A stretch of DNA of 64,000 nt, taken from NCBI GenBank assembly GCA_035652815.1, contig DASRDB010000003.1:744001-808000 (forward strand), read 5' to 3'. Both the position numbers and the translations under genes were made by a program. Source of the stretch: DASRDB01 sp035652815 (lineage in GTDB: Bacteria > Chloroflexota > Ktedonobacteria > Ktedonobacterales > Ktedonobacteraceae). Shown here in pieces: positions 58,275 to 64,000 of the stretch (within the stretch, counting starts at the first letter, position 1; every line of letters starts with the position of its first letter). The notes under the pieces are model-generated. The model was not told the origin of the DNA and ran no database searches. It was given only the letters and a program-made list of their open reading frames with translations.

Positions 58275-58334
58275 TGATACAAAATGAATGTCCATAGTGA
58301 CCGACCGGTCACTATGGACATTCATTTTGTATCA
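58275..58334. terminator. Perfect 29-bp hairpin after the secreted protein gene
   Basis: Arms from TGATACAAAATGAATGTCC inward to GTGACCG are perfectly complementary and separated by AC. It starts 7 bp after the stop codon. The T-rich 3' arm supports termination. Confidence 0.75.
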
Positions 58335-58419
58335 ACCTTCATCCCCATTTGGTGGTACAATATTACATATGCGACGGGTGTTAACCGCTCCCGTCGTTTT
58401 GTACTTCTTAAGAGGAACT

Positions 58420-59319
58420 ATGCAAAAAGATATGTCACATGAAACCGAATCACCTATCAAACTGCTGGTGATTGATATAGATGGAACGTTACTCAATCCC
58501 GATGGGGAAATTACTCTCGCGGTACAGGCAGCCATACAGGCGGCGCGGCAAGCTGGCATTATTGTCACCCTGGCAACAGCGCGCCGTTACTGCAATACCA
58601 TTCAGATTGCCGATGCGCTTGGCCTGGACATCCCGTTGATTATGTACGACGGAGCAATGATTGTACAACATCCCCAGAGGGTTATCCTGCATAAAAACCT
58701 GTTGCCTGCCCGTGTAGGGCAGCAGGCTGTAGATCTGATGGTGCATCATCACATTCAGCCGGTCGTTCACCCGGATACTGGATTGGATGAACAGGTCTGG
58801 ACAGGCCCGCCGGAATTCGATAATCTCTGGCAGGAAGCCTACTTCAGCACCTTCCCCGAGCAGGTGCATCGCATGCCGTTCTCAAAGCTGTGCGCAGGCA
58901 AACCAGACCCGGTGCGCGTGGTCGCTTTCGCGCCGGAAGACCTCATTCGCGGCCTCTATCCTGGCGTCTCACAGCTCGATTGCGCCTGGAATAGCATCCG
59001 GCGCGGCAGCTATGGAACAGCGGAACTGGTAGTGATGAATCGCACCTGCTCAAAGGCAAGCGGTGTGGAGACCCTGGCTAAGCACTTCGGCATCGCGATG
59101 AACGAGGTGATGGCGATAGGGGATAACAATAATGATATCGAGATGTTGCAGGCTGCCGGTTGGGGCGTAGCAATGGGACACGCGCCAGAAGCAGTCAAGG
59201 CGGCGGCAAACGCTGTCACCGCCACCAATCGCGAGGATGGCGTGGCTCAGGCCATCGAGCGTTTTGCCTTGCCCAGGGCATCAACGGCCCTTTCAAACTC
59301 CCGCAAGCGCGCAACCTGA
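58420..59319 (+). CDS. HAD superfamily (Cof-type, IIB) phosphatase
   Basis: A 299-aa phosphatase. Motif I is LLVIDIDGTLLNPDGEIT, motif II VTLATARRY, and the C-terminal motif IV IAMNEVMAIGDNNNDIEMLQ precedes GVAMGHAPEAVKAAANAVT, as in Cof-type sugar-phosphate phosphatases. The cap is of the IIB alpha/beta type. The ATG at 58420 has GAGG 4 nt upstream. The frame ends 73 bp inside the oppositely oriented dual-specificity phosphatase gene; the last 24 residues overlap it. Confidence 0.9.
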   Translation: MQKDMSHETESPIKLLVIDIDGTLLNPDGEITLAVQAAIQAARQAGIIVTLATARRYCNTIQIADALGLDIPLIMYDGAMIVQHPQRVILHKNLLPARVGQQAVDLMVHHHIQPVVHPDTGLDEQVWTGPPEFDNLWQEAYFSTFPEQVHRMPFSKLCAGKPDPVRVVAFAPEDLIRGLYPGVSQLDCAWNSIRRGSYGTAELVVMNRTCSKASGVETLAKHFGIAMNEVMAIGDNNNDIEMLQAAGWGVAMGHAPEAVKAAANAVTATNREDGVAQAIERFALPRASTALSNSRKRAT

Positions 59320-60002
59320 CGCTGATTGGGCGAGGCCTGCCAGCGTTTCTGTTGCACCAGTTGCAGAGCATCTTGCGCGTGCATGCCATCATACACCAGC
59401 ACCGCGCAGGTCAGCAAAACGCTGCGCCCCACGCCATGCTCGCAGTGAATCAGCACGCGCCCGCCATCACTGATGCGCTGGTTGACCCACTTTGACCCTT
59501 CCATCAACTGCTCTACCGTCAGGGGAAACGTATCGCGGGTCGGCAGGTATAGCAGTTCGATATGCTCTTTCGCCAGTGCCTCGCGGTCATCGCAATATTC
59601 CGAGCGCGTATCTACCACATGCGTAATGCCTGTGCGGGCCAGGGCATGAATATCCTCGGGTCGAATGCGCCCACCAACCGCGAGATGGTCGGTGATCCAG
59701 CTCATATTGAGGCGGTCAGGAAGCGGAATATGCAGGGCACGGGCAATATGCTCCGCCTTTGAATCTTCAGGAAAAAGATGCGCCGCTATGCGCGTCCACT
59801 GGCGATAACTCACGCGCACAATGCCTGAAAAAAACCAGCGCGGCCCAGAAAAATGCACATGCGGGCGCATAGGCAGCGTTTCAGGCGTATCAGGCGGTGG
59901 CGGCGTTATAGTTGGATCGGGTCCTTCAGTATTGGTTTGGTCGGTCGTTTTTTCCTTATCGATTTGATCGGTTGTATCTTTCTTCAAGGTTTGTTCTTTC
60001 AT
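59247..60002 (-). CDS. Dual-specificity protein phosphatase family protein
   Basis: A 251-aa protein. The N-terminal 50 residues are a Thr/Asp/Pro-rich low-complexity stretch. The catalytic domain carries the Cys-phosphatase P-loop in LIHCEHGVGRSVLL (HCxxGxGRS), the general-acid region in YLPTRDTFPL, and a NMSWITDHLAVGGRI segment typical of DSPs and laforin-like phosphatases. It lies 27 bp downstream of an MGDG-synthase-like glycosyltransferase gene on the same strand, and overlaps the HAD gene by 73 bp tail to tail. Confidence 0.87.
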   Translation of the reverse strand: MKEQTLKKDTTDQIDKEKTTDQTNTEGPDPTITPPPPDTPETLPMRPHVHFSGPRWFFSGIVRVSYRQWTRIAAHLFPEDSKAEHIARALHIPLPDRLNMSWITDHLAVGGRIRPEDIHALARTGITHVVDTRSEYCDDREALAKEHIELLYLPTRDTFPLTVEQLMEGSKWVNQRISDGGRVLIHCEHGVGRSVLLTCAVLVYDGMHAQDALQLVQQKRWQASPNQRQVARLREFERAVDALGKAKRSMA

Positions 60003-60029
60003 TTCTTTCTATCTCATAGAGGTCGTCTT

Positions 60030-61496
60030 TCATCGCTTGCGCGCAGGCGGCAACAACTTGATATGCTTCAGCCTGCGCCGCAAAAGCCGTATAGAGACGC
60101 GAGACGAAATGCGCGGCAACCCTACCGGCGTCTTTCCTGTGGTCTTCTGCGTTGACGCCTCTTTCAATGAAAAACGACGCCCTACCATAAGAGCCGACAA
60201 CTTGCGGGTCGATGTGCGCGATACCGGCCTACTCTTTATACGTTCCCATACCCTGGGTTGGTCGGGAGCAGGGAGAAAGCCAAGAATGCACTTCGCGATA
60301 TCAAATGAAGCGTAAGGGCGGGCCAGAGTACGCGCATTTTCTAATTGTTGCCGCAACAATTGCGAACCAGGCTTAATCAGGCGGCGCAGCGTATTGATCA
60401 GTTCAATGGAATCATACGCCATCACACCGACATTATGCTCGGTCACGAACGTCACATTGCCCTCTTCCTGCCCCGGCACATAGCCGCTCAAAATAATGGG
60501 CAGGTTACAGGCAAGCGCCTCGCATATCGTGCCCGGCCCGGCCTTTGTCACAATCACATCCGCCGCTCGCATCATCTCCGGCATATTATTCACGAAGCCA
60601 AATATCTTCGCAGGGACACGCAGCGTCGAGCGAATGCGCTGCAAGTGCATGTACAGGCGCTTGTTCCGCCCCGTGATTATCAATAACTGCACTGGCAAAC
60701 GCGCCTGAGAAATAGCCTGCACCGAGGAACGCAGCCCTCCCGAACCTTCACCCCCGCCGACCAGCAACACCACCGGTACTCCCGGCTCCAGTCCAAACTT
60801 CCGCTGCAACGCCTCCTTGCTCTCAATAGGCAAGGTAAATTTCGGGTCAATCGGCATACCCAGCATATGCACGCGCTTCGGGTCCAATCCTCGCTTCAAA
60901 TAAAGCTGCCTGGCATCTTCGGTTGGCACAATATAGGCATCCGCGCCTGGGGCGAACCAGGAATAATGAATGCTCACCAGGTCGGTCACAACGGTAATGA
61001 AAGGGATGCGCAATTTCAAAGCCTGCAAAGCCTGAATGGTGACATGATTGAGCATCGGATGAATGGAGACGATGACATCAGGCTGCACAGTAGTAATCAA
61101 ACGCATCAAACCATTCAGCACTAGCGGAGTAGCAACAGTTTTCACCGCGTTGACCCGCTCGGCTTGATTGCTTAAATGGAAGACACGGCCATACAACTTC
61201 GGGTTATAACGGATCGTCGGACCATAGAGCTTCACCGCCTCACGCAGGGGAAAACGGCTGTACTCTTCAAACACATCGACAATCTCAATGCGATAGGTCG
61301 GCGGCGCGAACGTTCCCCCACTGTTGCCGCGCTCTTGCTGCCGGGCAAGCCATTGCTCCTGCTCTTGTTGCGCCAGCAGCATTATGGCGTTACGGATCGC
61401 ATTAGCCGCGCTACGATGCCCAGCTCCTGTATCAGAAATCAGGAACAGGATCGTTCTTTGCGATGCACTCACCGGCTCATCCCCTTCACTTCCCAA
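60030..61496 (-). CDS. Diacylglycerol glycosyltransferase (MGDG synthase-like, GT28)
   Basis: A 488-aa membrane-associated GT-B enzyme that would glycosylate diacylglycerol. Signatures: LFLISDTGAGHRSAANAI, the MGDG synthase N-domain pattern DVFEEYSRFPLREAVKLYGP, VSIHPMLNHVTIQAL, FITVVTDLVSIHYSWF, VVLLVGGGEGSGGLRSSV and VTKAGPGTICEALACNLPII. The basic tail (ISSRVSIRLLRRRLKH) may bind membrane. Family members make mono- or diglycosyl diacylglycerol. First gene of a pair with the DSP gene. Confidence 0.88.
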   Translation of the reverse strand: MGSEGDEPVSASQRTILFLISDTGAGHRSAANAIRNAIMLLAQQEQEQWLARQQERGNSGGTFAPPTYRIEIVDVFEEYSRFPLREAVKLYGPTIRYNPKLYGRVFHLSNQAERVNAVKTVATPLVLNGLMRLITTVQPDVIVSIHPMLNHVTIQALQALKLRIPFITVVTDLVSIHYSWFAPGADAYIVPTEDARQLYLKRGLDPKRVHMLGMPIDPKFTLPIESKEALQRKFGLEPGVPVVLLVGGGEGSGGLRSSVQAISQARLPVQLLIITGRNKRLYMHLQRIRSTLRVPAKIFGFVNNMPEMMRAADVIVTKAGPGTICEALACNLPIILSGYVPGQEEGNVTFVTEHNVGVMAYDSIELINTLRRLIKPGSQLLRQQLENARTLARPYASFDIAKCILGFLPAPDQPRVWERIKSRPVSRTSTRKLSALMVGRRFSLKEASTQKTTGKTPVGLPRISSRVSIRLLRRRLKHIKLLPPARKR

Positions 61497-61510
61497 TATA
61501 CTAGAAAAAA

Positions 61511-61544
61511 GGGATAAAGGAACTGTATTGTTCTCCTTTATCCC
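61511..61544 (-). terminator. rpmE terminator
   Basis: On the minus strand GGGATAAAGGA pairs with TCCTTTATCCC (11-bp stem, 12-nt loop) and is followed by TTTTTT: a classic intrinsic terminator between rpmE and the glycosyltransferase gene. Confidence 0.85.
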
Positions 61545-61566
61545 TCATTTTTCTTTGTTGCAAGTC

Positions 61567-61776
61567 TTATTGCTCGTCTTGCAGGTTAAAGCGCTTGCGG
61601 AAGCGCTCCACACGTCCGGTGGCGTCCAGAATGCGCTGCTGGCCCGTAAAGAACGGATGGCACTTCGAGCAAACGTCTACCTTCAAAACAGGCTTGATGC
61701 TGACCGTTTTAAACGTATTTCCACAGGCGCAACTGACTGTGGACTCTACATAGTTCGGATGTATTCCCTTTTTCAT
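61567..61776 (-). CDS. rpmE: 50S ribosomal protein L31
   Basis: A 69-aa ribosomal protein. MKKGIHPNYVESTVSCACGN and VDVCSKCHPFFTGQQRILDA are diagnostic; the CxC and CxxC pairs show the zinc-binding (C+) type. The start at 61776 has GGGAG 5 nt upstream; an in-frame ATG 12 nt earlier is less likely. Confidence 0.95.
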   Translation of the reverse strand: MKKGIHPNYVESTVSCACGNTFKTVSIKPVLKVDVCSKCHPFFTGQQRILDATGRVERFRKRFNLQDEQ

Positions 61777-61980
61777 GGCAACTCCCAAGTAACTTCAACA
61801 ATTATGGCTGCGAGCATGATTGTACACGGATAGCATTGCTACGTCAAGTAGTCACATTCCCCGGGGCAACCGCCCGACCTCCTGGTACACAACTCGATGT
61901 GTATTCTATCATATACAACACGGTTTGGGGTAGTTTTATGCCCAATTTTCTTACATGCCCTTACCCACCCTGCCTCCAGA

Positions 61981-62087
61981 TGTCATCCTGAGCGCCGCGA
62001 AGGATCTCGCGTGCCCGACGATTCGTGTGTCGAGGTCGCAGATCCTTCGCGGCGCTCAGGATGACAGTATGGCGCTCAGGATGACAG
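61981..62087. repeat. Palindromic intergenic repeat, family A, with partial extra copy
   Basis: TGTCATCCTGAGCGCCGCGA and TCGCGGCGCTCAGGATGACA are near-perfect inverted arms (61981-62066). A further partial copy (GGCGCTCAGGATGACAGG, 62071-62088) follows. It is in the 61777-62122 gap; the rest of the gap holds the rpmE upstream region and no other gene. Confidence 0.85.
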
Positions 62088-62122
62088 GCAAGAGGGGCTT
62101 TTTCATGGCTTGCTATGGCTTG

Positions 62123-62935
62123 CTAACGCGCCTTCAGTTCCTCCATCCACTCCGCCGCGCTCCCAGTACACGACCAGTGCGAACTCGTACCGACGTTGCC
62201 CGACATGGTCGTCTCGTAACCGAGCATTATTACATACTCCCTCTCTTTATAACGCAGCATGAAGGCATCGCATTCCAGCCGCCCGATATAAAACGAACCA
62301 CGCTGCCTCACTGCTCCAATGTCTTTCAATGGTGCAACAAAAAAGACACGCTTCTCGCCGCGATTCTCAGCACACACCAGTTCCTTCTCGAAGAGATAAA
62401 GTCTGCCTCGCGCCTGAATGTCACCATTGTTATTCATGAGGGTCATCAAGGTAAAAAGACGCGGCTCCCTCACCTGCACGTGTTCCGCCAGCAACGCTAG
62501 AGCCTGCTGGCGCTGTTCGAGCAGGATGCCTTCGAGGTGCAGCCGCACGTAGCGATCACCGGCGAAAAGATGACCGAGTCCTTCCTTGCCCTTGCTGGCA
62601 CGCAGGTAGTCCTCGCCCTCGTTTACCGCAAAGCGAGCCTCTGACCAGCTCATTTCCTGCCTTTTTTCGCCTGGAAAGTATACCCGCACGCCTTCGTCAC
62701 CAATCCACACTCCCGCACGTCTATACTCATAGATCAGAATCAGCATCGGCAGCAGCACAACGAAGGCAATGACGCCAATCAGGTACGCCGGAACGAGCAA
62801 TACATCCTGCCCTGGCGGCAGCACGTGCAGCGCTGATAGCACAATGATGCTTACTGAAATGGCCAGCACAATCCCGGAAATGACCGCGAGCAGCGTTATC
62901 CGGCCAGTATGCGCCGTAAAATGATAGCGCACCAT
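62123..62935 (-). CDS. Two-helix membrane protein with PH-like C-terminal region, function unknown
   Basis: A 270-aa protein. Two hydrophobic helices (ITLLAVISGIVLAISVSIIV and LLVPAYLIGVIAFVVLLPML) are followed by a strand-rich domain (GVWIGDEGVRVYFPGEKRQE MSW..., VRLHLEGILLEQRQQAL), reminiscent of bacterial PH domains, and a second such segment (ARGRLYLFEKELVCAENRG). I do not recognise a family name. The start at 62935 has GAGAGAGG 7-8 nt upstream. Divergent from purB. Confidence 0.65.
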   Translation of the reverse strand: MVRYHFTAHTGRITLLAVISGIVLAISVSIIVLSALHVLPPGQDVLLVPAYLIGVIAFVVLLPMLILIYEYRRAGVWIGDEGVRVYFPGEKRQEMSWSEARFAVNEGEDYLRASKGKEGLGHLFAGDRYVRLHLEGILLEQRQQALALLAEHVQVREPRLFTLMTLMNNNGDIQARGRLYLFEKELVCAENRGEKRVFFVAPLKDIGAVRQRGSFYIGRLECDAFMLRYKEREYVIMLGYETTMSGNVGTSSHWSCTGSAAEWMEELKAR

Positions 62936-63024
62936 ATATAAACCTCTCTCATAAGAGACGATAGACATCAAACAACCGGGTTGTCTAAGGCTGAAGTGTA
63001 ACACATTTGAGGAATAAATAATAT

Positions 63025-64000
63025 ATGATCGAACGCTATACCCTGCCAGAAATGGCTGCCATATGGTCTCCGACCACCAAAACCGATGCCTGGCTCAAGG
63101 TTGAACTGCTTGTCTGCGAAGCCTGGGCGCGCGAGGGTGTCATTCCAGAGGATGCTATCGAGAAGATTCGGGCCGCCCGCTATAACGCGCAGCGCATGCA
63201 GGAGATAGAGCAGGAAACGCACCACGACATTATTTCCTTCCTGCGCTCCATTCAGGAACAGCTTGGTCCCGAGGGCCGCTTCATTCATCTGGGCCTCACC
63301 TCTTCCGATGTCCTCGACACCGGCCTTGCCATACAGCTAAAAGAGGCCGGTGAACTGCTGACCCGTTCGCTGGCAACGCTTGTCGAGACCGTAGCGCAGG
63401 ACGCCCAGCGCTACAAATATACGCTCATGGCCGGGCGCACACACGGCATTCACGCCGAGCCAATCACTTTCGGCCTGAAGCTTGCATTGTGGGTCGATGA
63501 ACTGCGGCGCGGGCAAAAACGACTCGCGGCGGCCCTGGAACAGGTGACGGTCGGCAAGATCTCGGGCGCGGTCGGCACGCACGCCACTGTTCCGCCGCAG
63601 ATCGAAGAGTACGTGTGCCAGCAGTTAGGCATCGATGTTGCTCCCATCTCCAGCCAGATCGTGCAGCGCGACCGGCATGCCCACTTCATGACCACACTCG
63701 CCCTGATCGCCAGTTCCCTCGAAAAGATGGCGCAGGAGATTCGCCATTTGCAGCGCACAGAAGTGGGGGAGGCCTTCGAGCCGTTCGCTTCGGGCCAGCA
63801 GGGTTCATCCGCCATGCCACACAAGCGCAATCCCGAACTCTGCGAGCGCATCTGCGGCCTGGCAAGAGTGATGCGCGGCTATGCCGTCACCGCAATGGAA
63901 AGCGTGGCCCTCTGGCACGAGCGCGACATCAGCCACTCCTCTGCCGAGCGCATCATCATCCCTGACGCCTGCATCCTGCTGCACTACATGCTGCATATCT
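63025..64000 (+). CDS. purB: Adenylosuccinate lyase, N-terminal 325 residues, cut by window edge
   Basis: Purine biosynthesis enzyme of the fumarase/aspartase superfamily, acting on SAICAR and adenylosuccinate. Motifs: ERYTLPEMAAIWSPTTKTDA, IEQETHHDIISFLRSIQEQL, FIHLGLTSSDVLDTGLA, MAGRTHGIHAEPITFGLKLA with the catalytic His, and the signature loop GSSAMPHKRNPELCERICGL. The frame is open at base 64000 and continues beyond the window. The ATG at 63025 has GAGG 12 nt upstream, a long spacing. Confidence 0.96.
   Translation, partial: MIERYTLPEMAAIWSPTTKTDAWLKVELLVCEAWAREGVIPEDAIEKIRAARYNAQRMQEIEQETHHDIISFLRSIQEQLGPEGRFIHLGLTSSDVLDTGLAIQLKEAGELLTRSLATLVETVAQDAQRYKYTLMAGRTHGIHAEPITFGLKLALWVDELRRGQKRLAAALEQVTVGKISGAVGTHATVPPQIEEYVCQQLGIDVAPISSQIVQRDRHAHFMTTLALIASSLEKMAQEIRHLQRTEVGEAFEPFASGQQGSSAMPHKRNPELCERICGLARVMRGYAVTAMESVALWHERDISHSSAERIIIPDACILLHYMLHI

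Overview
The window is a chromosomal segment of about 55% GC from a free-living heterotrophic bacterium. Gene content and style suggest the phylum Chloroflexota, most likely class Ktedonobacteria: HspR-type control of dnaK/grpE, many ECF sigma factors and Ser/Thr kinases, WD40 proteins, secreted repeat proteins with AERPMYF motifs, a phosphoketolase, and very frequent palindromic intergenic repeats. This placement is inferred from reading protein families, not from a search. There is no prophage, CRISPR array, replication origin or rRNA operon here.

Layout. 1-2.3 kb: dnaK (cut by the window edge), grpE and the MerR-type repressor hspR, with related operator-like sequences at all three promoters. 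2.5-4.8 kb: a three-gene run (PPOX-GNAT fusion, GNAT, methyltransferase). 4.8-15.2 kb: a ten-gene minus-strand cluster, gmhA-gmhB-hldE (ADP-heptose synthesis), three GT9 heptosyltransferase-like enzymes, two GT4-type and one GT2 glycosyltransferase, and an SDR. 15.6-25.8 kb: an APC transporter, a ThiO-like oxidase, azlCD, a uronate-dehydrogenase-like gene, a MarR-fusion regulator divergent from a DrrAB-type ABC exporter, and a CHRD-like lipoprotein. 26-28.7 kb: a MerR regulator with a MerR-type promoter and leaderless start, an aldo/keto reductase, and a tRNA-Arg(UCU) gene split by a 633-nt ORF-less group II intron. 28.8-41.3 kb: a response regulator, a DUF4231 membrane protein, sufB, a hydrolase, YbaK, a histidine phosphatase, a small Cys-rich secreted protein, a two-kinase-domain protein, citrate synthase, a frameshifted phosphotransferase gene and an acyltransferase. 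41.6-55.5 kb: two ECF sigma factor/membrane partner pairs, the xfp-ackA phosphoketolase operon, a thioredoxin-fold protein, a TPR protein, an HD phosphohydrolase and membrane proteins. 55.7-64 kb: a large secreted propeller/repeat protein, a HAD phosphatase, a dual-specificity phosphatase next to an MGDG-synthase-like glycosyltransferase, rpmE, and purB (cut by the right edge).

The strongest unusual signal is the group II intron in the anticodon arm of tRNA-Arg(UCU). Domain V, the bulged branch-point A in domain VI, EBS1 and EBS2 can all be read directly, and splicing gives a standard 76-nt tRNA with encoded CCA. Other notable items are the heptose/glycosyltransferase cluster in a probably single-membrane organism, the candidate HspR boxes, the MarR regulator with a beta-rich sensor-like tail, and a set of very long, almost loopless palindromes at gene ends.
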